The notes beneath the pieces are model-generated. The model searched no databases. It was not told where the DNA came from and worked only from the letters and a program-made list of their open reading frames with translations. A stretch of 64,000 bases of DNA from Verrucomicrobiota bacterium. Its GTDB lineage: Bacteria > Verrucomicrobiota > Verrucomicrobiia > Opitutales > Puniceicoccaceae. The position numbers and the translations under genes were made by a program. Below, one piece after another: positions 27,923 through 36,245 of this stretch. Each line of letters opens with the position of its first letter. Position 1 is the first letter of the stretch. Location of the stretch: assembly GCA_038744685.1 (NCBI GenBank), contig JBCDMB010000001.1, forward strand, positions 248,001 through 312,000, read 5' to 3'.

Positions 27923-28300
27923 ATGCCAAACCAACTCGCAAGATCGAAGATACGCAAAACCGTAGCGGAACACGTTGCGGTCTTGAAGATGCTTGAGCTG
28001 ATTGCGAAGCGGGAGTCCAAGACTTCAACTGATCTACTCCGTGAGGCCACCCGAGATCTCATCCGAGATCACGCCAGGGATGAAGACTTTGCCAGCAGGT
28101 TGCTCCAGGTGTATTGTGCTTTCGCTCCTAGGCTTCCTTCCCGCATCCAGAAGCCCAGCGATCTTGTCCGGTTCAAAAAGGAATGCCGGGAGTTTGATGA
28201 CATTGCGGTCGACCTTGGACTCAGGGAAGCATTGGATATTCAGGAAAGGAACTCCGTCCACGGGATCTCCGAACCACCCGTGTTGATTTCGCAATTGTAG
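27923..28300 (+). CDS. Small putative antitoxin/regulator upstream of a nucleotidyltransferase-like gene
   Basis: A 125-residue protein of no family I can name. Its N-terminal 60 residues (SKIRKTVAEHVAVLKMLELIAKRESKTSTDLLREATRDLIRDHARD) have the size and helix pattern of a ribbon-helix-helix or similar small DNA-binding protein. The rest is charged. It is followed after 6 bp by the 248-residue gene, and a 15-bp palindrome sits just upstream of its start, which fits an autoregulated antitoxin-toxin pair. I chose ATG 27923 over TTG 27917. The functional call is inferred from context only. Confidence 0.55.
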   Translation: MPNQLARSKIRKTVAEHVAVLKMLELIAKRESKTSTDLLREATRDLIRDHARDEDFASRLLQVYCAFAPRLPSRIQKPSDLVRFKKECREFDDIAVDLGLREALDIQERNSVHGISEPPVLISQL

Positions 28301-28306
28301 TTAGGG

Positions 28307-29053
28307 ATGTCTTTGTCGGCTTCAGAGGGAAGACCCCTGGAAGACTTTTCCCGCTACTTGGCGACCGAAGAAGCACCTTTGGTGGTCGGCGGGCAGGCCG
28401 TAAATCTCTGGGCCCTGTTTTACAGAAGGGCGACGGAGGGGCTGGAGCCTTTCGTTTCAAAGGATGTGGATCTGCTGGGTGATCGAAAACTGCTGGAGGA
28501 AGTTGCTCGGCTCGGCGGGGTGAAACCGCATTTCTTTCCGCTAAAACCTCCGAGTAACGAAGTCGGATATGCCGCACCAGTCGATGGATCCGATATGCCT
28601 TTGGTCATCGAAGTGCTACGATGGGTAAACGGTGTGAGTAGCGAAGAGTTGCTTAGAGATTCCGTTATCATGGGAGTAGGGCCTTCCAAGATTCCGGTGC
28701 GCCTTCCATCCCCGGTCTATCTACTGAAAGCAAAACTCGCGAACATGACTTCGATTAGCCAAGAGGGCCGTCAAGATGCCAAACATCTGGAAATCCTTTG
28801 GCGGGTGATTCCGGCATATTTCGACCAAATGATAAAGTCATTGACCGACGGAAAACGCACGGAACGGGACGTGGTGAACCTCTTGGGCACCTTGCTTGAA
28901 ATCGTCACTTCTTCCCCGTCCCCGGCGATTCTCGAACAGTTGCAACTGAGTTCCGATGATTTGTTCAGCGGGTTACCAAACAGCCGCCACCATAAAATCG
29001 CTAGCTTTAGGAAGCATCAACTAACGCGGGCATTTTCTAGTGATAAAAAATGA
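28307..29053 (+). CDS. Nucleotidyltransferase-fold protein (possible AbiEii-like toxin)
   Basis: A 248-residue protein. The N-terminal part has VVGGQAVNLWALFYR followed by SKDVDLLGD, i.e. the GG...DxD pattern of the DNA polymerase beta-like nucleotidyltransferase fold. Further on, LPSPVYLLKAKLANM resembles the segment where AbiEii and MNT-type proteins carry a conserved Lys. Proteins of this type act as toxins that modify tRNA ends or other targets, with the upstream gene as antitoxin. Pairing with the 27923 gene (6-bp gap) supports that reading. The substrate and antitoxin relation are inferred, not seen. Confidence 0.6.
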   Translation: MSLSASEGRPLEDFSRYLATEEAPLVVGGQAVNLWALFYRRATEGLEPFVSKDVDLLGDRKLLEEVARLGGVKPHFFPLKPPSNEVGYAAPVDGSDMPLVIEVLRWVNGVSSEELLRDSVIMGVGPSKIPVRLPSPVYLLKAKLANMTSISQEGRQDAKHLEILWRVIPAYFDQMIKSLTDGKRTERDVVNLLGTLLEIVTSSPSPAILEQLQLSSDDLFSGLPNSRHHKIASFRKHQLTRAFSSDKK

Positions 29054-29407
29054 TCGTACCACGAAGTGCCGCACCTGCGTCAAATAGTGCAGAAATTCCT
29101 ATGGGGTTTCGATTCGGAGGCTGCCCTGTCGATCCGCAAATTGAGGTCGGTTGATTCAAATCACATTTCCCGAAAAGGTCGAAATTCCCTTGTAAACAAA
29201 GGCTTTTAGGTCGTTAACTGCTATACGGCCATTGGATGCAGTAGCAGCAATCCTTGGTGCGACCAGCTCCAATTTCTTCAAGTGATTGTTCAGCCAGCGA
29301 AAAAAGTAACTTCGGCGAAAACTTTGATCTTCCTCATTCCGAAACACCTTCTGCGGCTGCAGGTTTTTTCCTTGCTTTATTCTCGATTTAGACGGTAAAC
29401 ACTCCGC
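29054..29407. other. Intergenic gap between convergent genes
   Basis: This 354-bp AT-rich gap lies between the ends of the nucleotidyltransferase-like gene and the TOTE primase-helicase gene. A 63-codon open frame on the minus strand (29156-29347) has no recognisable family, so I do not call it a gene. No clear terminator hairpin is visible. Confidence 0.5.
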
Positions 29408-31774
29408 TCATGTCACGACCTCATAGCCCAGCTCTTTGTAGCCTGCTCTTCTCTTGCGGTACATGCTCAGAGTAAGGGGGAGGTTTTCGTCCACGTAATC
29501 GAATATGCGGATTTCGCTCTTACCATCGGATATCCGGTTGAGGCGGCCTGCGTATTGAATAAGCCTGCCTTTGAAAGAGATGGGGGTGGCGAGAAAAAGT
29601 GTATCGAGACCGGGAAGGTCAAAGCCTTCTCCAATGAGGGCAGAGGTGGAGAAGATGCAAAGGGATGAATTGGATTGGATCGCCGACTCGATCAACTTCA
29701 TTTGTTGGCGGTAGTCTTTCTTTCCCATGCCACCTTGAGGATGTGCGATGTTGCAGGGATGCTGGAGGCTCTGTATAAGTTGATTGTGTAGGAGGTCGAG
29801 GTGACTCTTTCTGTCTGAGAGCACTATAATGACTCGGTTCTCTTCGATTTGACCAAGGATGTCTTCAACAATGAGTTCATTTTTTGCTTCGAGGTTGATC
29901 AGCGTTTCCCAGACTTTATGAAGTAACAAATCCGCACTGGCTTCATGAGGAACGCCCGTCTCGCGCATGTAGACGATCTTTCGCACATGATCGGTTGCTT
30001 GTAAATCGAATGAGTGACGTATTGGACCGCATTGCTGGTAGAGTATTTTCTCGAGACGATCTTTGCGTTTTGGGGTTGCTGTAAGACCAAGGATGAATCG
30101 GCAGGAGCACTGTTTAAGAAGTGCTTCAAATGAGACGGCTGGAACGTGGTGGCATTCGTCAATGACGAGAGCCCCATAGTTTTTGAAAAGGGATCCGGCA
30201 CTATCGGAGGAAATCAGTGTCTGCATCATCGCGATGTCGACCTTGTTTTGCATTTTCTTTTTTGAGCCTTTCCAGACGCCGATTTCGTTCTTCTCTAGAT
30301 CGAGGAACGAGGTGAGTCTCTCGACCCATTGGTCGAGAAGATTTTGTCTGTGAACGAGAATGAGCACCGGTTTCTTCCAGAAGGCCATCATCGCACACGC
30401 CATAACTGTTTTTCCGGATCCGGGAGGAGCCGACAGGATTCCGATGTCGTGCGCTTTAAGGTCTTTTATTGCAGATTTCTGTTTGGGCTGCAGTTCACCA
30501 ATTAATCTTATTCGAATCCCTTTAGGAAGAACACGACGGTCATCGATTTCAGGTCTTGATCCCGAAAGCTCAAAACAGGAAATAGCATCGTCCAGACATC
30601 CACGCGGAAGGATAATTTTGTCGGGATGAAGCTCCCCTGAGAAAATGTATTTCGGGATTTTGTAGGTGGAGAATCGCTGTTTTTGTTTTTCGTAAAATAC
30701 CGGATTAGGGAATGTTGCCAGTGATTTTAGTTTGCCGATAATGGCCTTGGGTAGATTTGCCGTAGGAATAACGAGCTGGCTGAGCTGAATGATTGTGCTT
30801 TCGCTCTTGTACGAGGTGGAAAGGTAGTCTTCTCGACTAAGTTCAAGAGCGAGTTCGTCGGCTTCGAGTGAAGTGATTTCCTTGTCGGTTAAATCACCAA
30901 TGTTTTTGTCGATTACTTCCTGGATACTCCATGGATATAGAACATCCGCCTTCGCCAGAACTTCCCATTGATCCTGATAAGGCTTAAAATCTTCATCGAC
31001 AAAGACAGTGCAGTCTTGCTCGCGTCGTTTCATCTGCAATGGGAGCGCGATTAGATTTCCGAAACCACCTTTAGGCATGAAGTCCTGATTCGGAAAGAAG
31101 CGGTCGTAGCTATCTAGTCTCAAGTCCGGATTGAGAGCGGTAGCTTTTGACAAAACCAAGTTGCCCAGTCTCCGAGCGAGTTCGGCTTTCACAGGGTTGG
31201 CAAAAAAAATCCAAGCATGGCAACCAGTGCCGGATCGGGAGATTTCAATCAGTGGCTCTATTCCGAATGAATTACAGGCATCTCTGTAGGAGTTGGAATC
31301 TTCCTTCCAGTTGGCCTTGTCAAAATCGCACGCAAGAAAGATACAGGTATCATCCGGTCGTATGCTGTATGTCCCGACCGTGATCGTTCCCATCAAGTGT
31401 CTCCTTAGAACATCCTGATCGAGCCGTTTGAATTTCGAGACGCCATATCGCTTGTAAATTTCTGTCGGCTTCAGGTAGTGACCATCCTCTCGGATCCTTT
31501 CATAGACCGGAGAGTATCCTTTTCTGCCAGTTTGCGGATTCTCCCACAGTTGCGGATACAAATCTTTACGGGCAACGAAGCGTTGTTCGAATAATGCTAT
31601 TTTATCCTCTGCGGTCTTTGGCATCTCCTTCGTCTCGAAGGCAAGATGTGGCTCAAGTGTGTGTGTCCTGTGGAACTCAAGCTTCCGCAGCTCAGCAAGG
31701 AGATCTTTTCTTTGGGCAGAGTTTTCAAAAAGTGCTTCTTTCAGCGACCGTATTTCGTCCTGAATTGATTCCAT
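29408..31774 (-). CDS. TOTE-type primase-helicase
   Basis: A 788-residue fusion. The N-terminal half is an archaeo-eukaryotic primase domain of the kind named TOTE conflict-system primase: catalytic DxD in FLACDFDKANW (Asp 150 and 152) and the sxH motif in SGTGCHAWIFF (His 186). The C-terminal half is a superfamily 2 helicase: Walker A SAPPGSGKT (452-456), Walker B VIDECHH (539-542), motif III GLTATPKRKD, and the C-terminal lobe with GEGFDLPGLDTLFLATP and QYAGRLNR. Such proteins are linked to defence against invading DNA. It ends a five-gene same-strand array. All catalytic residues appear intact. Confidence 0.88.
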   Translation of the reverse strand: MESIQDEIRSLKEALFENSAQRKDLLAELRKLEFHRTHTLEPHLAFETKEMPKTAEDKIALFEQRFVARKDLYPQLWENPQTGRKGYSPVYERIREDGHYLKPTEIYKRYGVSKFKRLDQDVLRRHLMGTITVGTYSIRPDDTCIFLACDFDKANWKEDSNSYRDACNSFGIEPLIEISRSGTGCHAWIFFANPVKAELARRLGNLVLSKATALNPDLRLDSYDRFFPNQDFMPKGGFGNLIALPLQMKRREQDCTVFVDEDFKPYQDQWEVLAKADVLYPWSIQEVIDKNIGDLTDKEITSLEADELALELSREDYLSTSYKSESTIIQLSQLVIPTANLPKAIIGKLKSLATFPNPVFYEKQKQRFSTYKIPKYIFSGELHPDKIILPRGCLDDAISCFELSGSRPEIDDRRVLPKGIRIRLIGELQPKQKSAIKDLKAHDIGILSAPPGSGKTVMACAMMAFWKKPVLILVHRQNLLDQWVERLTSFLDLEKNEIGVWKGSKKKMQNKVDIAMMQTLISSDSAGSLFKNYGALVIDECHHVPAVSFEALLKQCSCRFILGLTATPKRKDRLEKILYQQCGPIRHSFDLQATDHVRKIVYMRETGVPHEASADLLLHKVWETLINLEAKNELIVEDILGQIEENRVIIVLSDRKSHLDLLHNQLIQSLQHPCNIAHPQGGMGKKDYRQQMKLIESAIQSNSSLCIFSTSALIGEGFDLPGLDTLFLATPISFKGRLIQYAGRLNRISDGKSEIRIFDYVDENLPLTLSMYRKRRAGYKELGYEVVT

Positions 31775-31812
31775 GATTCATCTCGCTTGTTGCACTAGAC
31801 GGGGAATCTAAC

Positions 31813-32175
31813 TTAAAATTGGTAGTCTTGGTCCAACCAGTAGAGCCAATCATTTACAGCTTCGCTCGTTTTACCTGAAGAATTGATCGGCTCGATCTGC
31901 TCAAGAGGCATAATGATTTCACCATCTCGTGTTTTGATGGTCACCCACATCGAGTTTTCGCAGTCTTCCTCATCTGCCATGGAAACAACTGTCACGGTTT
32001 CATTCTCGGGAAGAGTGTTGTATTGCGATGATCCGGAAATGCGGGCATCAAAAGGAAAATTCAGATTGTCCTGGAGGTAGTAATACCAACCCATCGCGAC
32101 TTCTAGCTCGTTGTAGCAATCCACAATGATCTTGTAGGTAATGCGCTCCTCGCGTTCTTGATCCGTGATAGGCAT
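31813..32175 (-). CDS. CcbP-like calcium-binding protein
   Basis: A 120-residue acidic protein containing IVDCYNELEVAMGWYYYLQDNLNFPFDARI, the signature of the CcbP family described from heterocyst-forming cyanobacteria, where it binds Ca2+. The C-terminal half (VTIKTRDGEIIMPLEQIEPI, then AVNDWLYWLDQDYQF) fits that small beta-rich fold. In many bacteria proteins of this kind occur as orphans near mobile or defence genes. Here it lies 5 bp downstream of the 416-residue gene and 38 bp upstream of the TOTE gene, so it is probably translated with them. Confidence 0.85.
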   Translation of the reverse strand: MPITDQEREERITYKIIVDCYNELEVAMGWYYYLQDNLNFPFDARISGSSQYNTLPENETVTVVSMADEEDCENSMWVTIKTRDGEIIMPLEQIEPINSSGKTSEAVNDWLYWLDQDYQF

Positions 32176-32180
32176 ATTGT

Positions 32181-33431
32181 CTATTTCAGTAGCACCTCGA
32201 AAGGGTATTCATTCTCTGGAGGATTCTCTTTCATCCAGCGATCTGTCTCCCAATGGCGACGGATGTCTTTGCTCTGCTCTCCCACAGTGATCAGTCCTAC
32301 ATCTTCCATTCTCGAGCGCATTCCGGTAAGCTTCGGATATCTGGATACGATTGCTTCAGCCCGTGCGAAATAATCTTTGATCGAACTTCGGTTCTCCGCC
32401 AGATACTTGAGCGCCTGAAGTGTGAGTGCAGCGTTCATGTAGGATTTGGTCTTTTTCTCTTCAATCATCTTCGGCACTGCTTCCCACATGCGGTCTTCGT
32501 TTTCACCAAGCACTTTGAGGTAATCCTGTTTGCGCTCCTCTTTCGATTGCTGGATTGCCTCCTCCTTCTGACGGCGTATCTCGTCCGCTTCGGATATCAA
32601 TTGGGCAGCAGACATAGTCCGGACCGATTTCGAATCGGGTATTGCCTTCCTCTGCGGTGCAAAATTCGAGAGTTTCTTCCGCAGTCTTGACCGGACGGTG
32701 ATGGGATTTTCGGCGAGCAGACATTCGAGAAAACTGTCCCTCTCCTCGCGAGTCAGTTTGGACAGATATTTCTTTAATCGAAGATCGGTTTTGGGCTTCT
32801 TTGAAAGGTTACCGCTGTGCCTGCAGCAAGCTTCCAATAGTGACCGACTCAGTCCGATGAAATGAATTAGATCGGTGTGGACCTCCTGTAACCGATTGAG
32901 GCCCTTCGGAATCTCAAGGGAAACAGAAGGATCGACGTGCCCCAGCTCTACTGCGCGCAACCACAGCAGGTAGATTGAGCGTAGGTCGCCTTCAACGATA
33001 TCGGTGTGAAAGCTCGTGAAGGCAGAGGTACTGACGCTGTGACCGTCGTAAAAATGATCACTTTCATCAAAAAATGAATACTCGACATAATTTTCGGTGA
33101 ACCAACAATTGAAGATGATGCTGTCACGCTTTGGTTCGACAGTGATGCAATCTAACTGGGCGAATGCTCGGAGCTGGTTAACATCAACTGCATCGCTGTC
33201 GAACCGAAACGCGAGCCGTTGGTCACCCCAGTTTGCTATGTAGGTGAAGACATCAAAGTATCGTTCCAACACATCAATAGGATCGTGTTTGAAATCGCTG
33301 TAATGGTATTCGACAGAAGCACTCGTCTGGCTAACATCGATGTGGGAAGACAAGGCAGCGACCGCCTTGCGGCTCTCCATCGAGAGGCTCCTGTTTACCG
33401 TATCAAAGAGACAGTGCTGATACTCGCTCAT
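32181..33431 (-). CDS. Conserved hypothetical protein (416 residues)
   Basis: A cytosolic protein that I know only as a widespread uncharacterised type. Its N-terminus (MSEYQHCLFDTVNRSLSMESRKAVAALSSHIDVSQTSASVEYHYSDFKHDPIDVLERYFDVFTYIANWGDQRLAFRF) is typical: 'YQ..F..ID..L......LR.LSSR...T.....V.Y.YGDF..D...LLE.YFD...Y..NWG.R.L.FR'. The rest is helical and charged, with a coiled-coil stretch near residues 285-320 (RRQKEEAIQQSKEERKQDYLKVLGENEDRMWE). No catalytic motif is clear. It sits between the toxin gene and ccbP-like gene in the array; function unknown. Confidence 0.75.
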   Translation of the reverse strand: MSEYQHCLFDTVNRSLSMESRKAVAALSSHIDVSQTSASVEYHYSDFKHDPIDVLERYFDVFTYIANWGDQRLAFRFDSDAVDVNQLRAFAQLDCITVEPKRDSIIFNCWFTENYVEYSFFDESDHFYDGHSVSTSAFTSFHTDIVEGDLRSIYLLWLRAVELGHVDPSVSLEIPKGLNRLQEVHTDLIHFIGLSRSLLEACCRHSGNLSKKPKTDLRLKKYLSKLTREERDSFLECLLAENPITVRSRLRKKLSNFAPQRKAIPDSKSVRTMSAAQLISEADEIRRQKEEAIQQSKEERKQDYLKVLGENEDRMWEAVPKMIEEKKTKSYMNAALTLQALKYLAENRSSIKDYFARAEAIVSRYPKLTGMRSRMEDVGLITVGEQSKDIRRHWETDRWMKENPPENEYPFEVLLK

Positions 33432-33482
33432 GCTTTGTTCGTATTATCAACTCGAACAGAATCAAACAGCGATAGAATGTCC

Positions 33483-33833
33483 TCACATTGAGGGTAATTC
33501 GTATGTGTCGAAACGGTCCGCTTCGATGTCGGATCGCAATAACCCCAAGCGGTCGTGCGGTTCCTTCTTAAAATCTGGATTCTTGACCGTGATATTCTTG
33601 CCGACCGGATCATCTTTGCTTCTGTAAAAGAGAAGAAAAAGATCCCCATCTTCTACCGCTAGCAAATAGACAATTCGCCGCGGTCCGTCTGGAGTGGATG
33701 CGTAAGCTATAACTAACTGTTTTCGCGGAGGCAACTTGCTTCCCTTGATGAGGGTTCCCAAGTCGATTCGCGCTGAACGAAGGAGGATTTCCAGATCAGA
33801 GGAGTTGATTCTTCTACGTTTGAATTCCCGCAT
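33483..33833 (-). CDS. RelE-like toxin of a type II toxin-antitoxin module
   Basis: A 116-residue protein. The C-terminal half (RRIVYLLAVEDGDLFLLFYRSKDDPVGKNITVKNPDFKKE) resembles small RelE/HigB-fold toxins that cut mRNA at the ribosome: beta-strand pairs followed by a short helix and a conserved Lys/Arg-rich N-terminus (MREFKRRRINSSD). It starts 30 bp after the RelB-like antitoxin gene, the usual antitoxin-first order. The catalytic residues of this branch are not well defined, so activity is not proven. It is the second gene of the five-gene array. Confidence 0.72.
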   Translation of the reverse strand: MREFKRRRINSSDLEILLRSARIDLGTLIKGSKLPPRKQLVIAYASTPDGPRRIVYLLAVEDGDLFLLFYRSKDDPVGKNITVKNPDFKKEPHDRLGLLRSDIEADRFDTYELPSM

Positions 33834-33863
33834 TGCGAATGCCTTCGGTAATGACCAGGTGCA

Positions 33864-34106
33864 TTATCGCTTTCGCTTCTTCCATGCGGAAGCAACAGCA
33901 TCCATCTTCGTTTGGGTCTCCTTATCCACGGGAAACATTTCGACTGTCTCTCGGGGTGCTTCCAGATCAAAGGGAATACTTCGGGTTTGGACGACTTTTC
34001 GCAAATAGATGCGGATCGCCGTAGACGTATCCATTCCAATTTCGGAAAACACTTGGTCCGCTTCCTTGCGTAGCCCATCCGGCAACGTAATTTGAAGATT
34101 TTTCAT
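33864..34106 (-). CDS. RelB/DinJ-like antitoxin
   Basis: An 80-residue ribbon-helix-helix protein: MKNLQITLPDGLRKEADQVFSEIGMDTSTAIRIYLRKVVQTRSIPFDLEA is the typical RelB/DinJ N-terminus, with the beta strand at residues 3-8 and two helices, followed by a disordered toxin-binding tail. It binds its own promoter with the toxin. ATG 34106 is preferred over longer starts because it follows a perfect TATAAT box at 34111-34116 and gives the normal family length. Confidence 0.88.
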   Translation of the reverse strand: MKNLQITLPDGLRKEADQVFSEIGMDTSTAIRIYLRKVVQTRSIPFDLEAPRETVEMFPVDKETQTKMDAVASAWKKRKR

Positions 34107-34110
34107 TCTA

Positions 34111-34116
34111 ATTATA
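34111..34116 (-). promoter_or_regulatory. -10 box just before the antitoxin start
   Basis: TATAAT reads on the minus strand, 4 bases before ATG 34106. This distance would place the transcript start at or next to the ATG, i.e. a leaderless mRNA. No good -35 hexamer (TTGACA-like at 16-18 bp) was seen upstream. Confidence 0.4.
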
Positions 34117-34397
34117 TTAACTCGGCAACGATCCCGCATTTCTTAGGCGAAGGTCAATTAAGTTTGGGAACCTCCGGCAATTCGGCGTTAGTCATCTATT
34201 GATTCAAATGATCGAAATCGTGAGGGATTTTCTCAGGTTCTACTGGCAATTCTCCGAGGAAGAACGACGACAGTTTTGATCGAAATAATCGAAGCGAGAT
34301 TCTACGGTAAAGGGGAGAGCATAACTTGCACCGGTTTTTTCGGATGTTAACACCTTTGTCGCCACTTCGAACAGTTCGCCTTTCAATCTGTGATTGG
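34117..34397. other. Gap with no recognisable gene
   Basis: About 280 bp between the antitoxin promoter and the decayed GIY-YIG unit. Short open frames exist on the minus strand, the longest reading LFEVATKVLTSEKTGASYALPF, but no family match, ribosome site or conserved start supports a gene. It may be part of the same decayed island edge. Confidence 0.4.
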
Positions 34398-34668
34398 CCA
34401 GCCACCTCTGGGCTTCTGTAACAGAAGGGACATTTTTAGTCCGTGTTTCACGTTTACATTCTCCAGAATCCGAATGGTCGCTTTTAAATTGGTCAGAGAA
34501 CATCAAGGCACGAGTCGAAGACCACAACAAACCGGAAGACGCTCAGTAAAAGTTCACCCATAAGAATGGCCCTCGAAGTTGAGCTGGTCTGAGGAGCATC
34601 CAAACCGTAGCTCAGCAATGAGGAGGGAGCGGGAGATCAAGTCTTGGAAGCCTGCGGTTATGATCGTG
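34398..34668 (+). pseudogene. Decayed copy of tRNA-3'-end/hairpin/GIY-YIG unit
   Basis: Nucleotide for nucleotide this matches the intact unit at 27308-27590: CCAGCCAC (34398-34405) like the tRNA 3' end, a hairpin CTTCTG-TAA-CAGAAG (34413-34427) like the terminator, then the GIY-YIG frame starting FHVYIL (34447 onward). The copy has frameshifts and stops, for example TAA at 34484-34486. The best conserved part is GAGGAGCATCCAAACCGTAG and GAGATCAAGTCTTGGA. It is clearly a dead duplicate. Confidence 0.85.
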
Positions 34669-34693
34669 GTGGCCGCAACTCTTGAGGACTGGC

Positions 34694-36229
34694 TTACCGC
34701 AATGCTTGAGGTAGCAAGTCTTCCGGGCAGTCCTGCCAGGCTACCGGCCTCGTGAATCGGTAGATCGCAAGGGTGCCGACGCTCGTGCTTCGGCCATCTG
34801 CGGTGGCGGGGAAGGGACCGCCGTGGACGATGCTGTGACAGACTTCGACTCCTGTTGGAAAGGCGTTGAAGACTAGGCGCCCCGCCTTGAGTTCGAGGGC
34901 GGAAACCAGTGGAGCGGCGGTGGACCAATCTTCTTCGTTTCCGTGGAGAGTTGCGGTCAGTTGGCCTTCGAGTGATTCGACCGCTGCGAAGAGTTGATCC
35001 TCGTTTTCCCAAGTTACCAGAAGGGTCGATGGGCCGAAGACTTCTTCGAGCATTTCCGGATCCATTGTGAAGGCTTCGGCAGTGGTTTTGAAGAGCTGCG
35101 GACCGGCATGGCTCTCGCCTGGGCCTGTGTCTGCGTCGCTTCCGTAAACCTTCTCAACAGCTGCGTTCGCTTCCTTGTGAGAAACGCCTTCCGCGTAGGC
35201 TTCGCGAATGCCTTTCGTCAGCATCGGGCAAGCAGGAGTCTTGGCTAACTCGGCCCCCAGTTTTTCGGCAAAGGCGTCTGCCGCCTCACCAGCGGGTAGG
35301 AACACTAGACCCGGATTGGTGCAGAATTGACCGACGCCCAAAGTCACCGAGCCGCTCAAACCTTCTGCGATGGCGCTCGCTCGTTCGGAGAGGGCACCGG
35401 GGAGAATGACTACAGGGTTGATGCTGCTCATCTCGGCGTAGACTGGGATGGGTTCCGGACGGGCTGCTGCCACTTCCATCAGAGAGCAACCACCAGCACG
35501 GCTGCCGGTAAAGCCGACGGCTTTGATCCGGGGGTGTTCGACCAATGCTTTACCGACCACCCGACCGCTCCCAAAGAGCATCGAAAACACGCCTTCGGGA
35601 AGACCACATTTCTCGGCGGCTTTTCTCACGGCTCCAGCCACCAGCTCCGCGACTCCGGGGTGGGCGTGATGCGCTTTCACGATCACGGGACAACCCGCAG
35701 CCAAGGCGGACGCAGTGTCTCCTCCGGCAACCGAAAATGCGAGTGGGAAGTTGCTGGCGCCAAAGACAACGACAGGACCGATCCCCCGTTGCTGGCAGCG
35801 GAGGTCGGGTTTCGGAAGGGGTTTGCGGTCCGGAATTGCCTGATCAACCCGAGCCATGACCCAGTCGCCATCGTCCAAAAGATCGGCAAAGAGCCGAAGC
35901 TGTCCACAAGTGCGCCCTCGCTCTGCCTGAAAGCGCGCGGCGGGTAGCCCGGTCTCGGCGACCCCTCGCTCAACTAAAGGCTCTCCAATCGCTTCGATTT
36001 CGTCGGCAATCGTGCGTAGGAAAGTCGCGCGCTCGCTATCCGGGAGAAGGCGATACTCGAGAAACGCTTGCCAGGCGATTTCGCAGGCACGGGCAACTTC
36101 TTCCGCCGTGGCCCCGTGAAAGTAGGGTGCGAGCGTCTCGCCGGTTGCCGGGTTAACCGCGTTGAAAGTGTCACCGGTTTCTTGGCCGCGGGCGGCACCG
36201 ATGAAGGAAAGTCCGTTGAATGAGGTCAT
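34694..36229 (-). CDS. Alpha-ketoglutarate semialdehyde dehydrogenase
   Basis: An NAD(P)+-dependent aldehyde dehydrogenase oxidising 2,5-dioxopentanoate to alpha-ketoglutarate, the last step of Weimberg-type pentose and sugar-acid oxidation. The 511-residue protein has the catalytic Cys303 (GVGQFCTNPGLVF) and Glu266 (YAEMSSINPV). The N-terminal PATGETLAPYFHGA and FGASNFPLAFSVAGGDTASALAAGCPVIVKAHHAHPG are typical of this subfamily, which differs from ordinary aldehyde dehydrogenases. It ends the operon, 16 bp after the XylX-like gene. Confidence 0.9.
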   Translation of the reverse strand: MTSFNGLSFIGAARGQETGDTFNAVNPATGETLAPYFHGATAEEVARACEIAWQAFLEYRLLPDSERATFLRTIADEIEAIGEPLVERGVAETGLPAARFQAERGRTCGQLRLFADLLDDGDWVMARVDQAIPDRKPLPKPDLRCQQRGIGPVVVFGASNFPLAFSVAGGDTASALAAGCPVIVKAHHAHPGVAELVAGAVRKAAEKCGLPEGVFSMLFGSGRVVGKALVEHPRIKAVGFTGSRAGGCSLMEVAAARPEPIPVYAEMSSINPVVILPGALSERASAIAEGLSGSVTLGVGQFCTNPGLVFLPAGEAADAFAEKLGAELAKTPACPMLTKGIREAYAEGVSHKEANAAVEKVYGSDADTGPGESHAGPQLFKTTAEAFTMDPEMLEEVFGPSTLLVTWENEDQLFAAVESLEGQLTATLHGNEEDWSTAAPLVSALELKAGRLVFNAFPTGVEVCHSIVHGGPFPATADGRSTSVGTLAIYRFTRPVAWQDCPEDLLPQALR

Positions 36230-36245
36230 AAGTCTTTATGGATCG

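Noticed and set aside
27735-27965. 76-codon plus-strand frame before the putative antitoxin
   Set aside because: It overlaps the next gene start out of frame, has no recognisable domain and lies over the palindromic operator.
29156-29347. 63-codon minus-strand frame as a real small gene
   Set aside because: No family resemblance, no clear ribosome site and it lies in a gap between convergent gene ends.
34240-34530. 96-codon minus-strand frame
   Set aside because: It runs antisense through the decayed GIY-YIG unit and shows no conserved motif.
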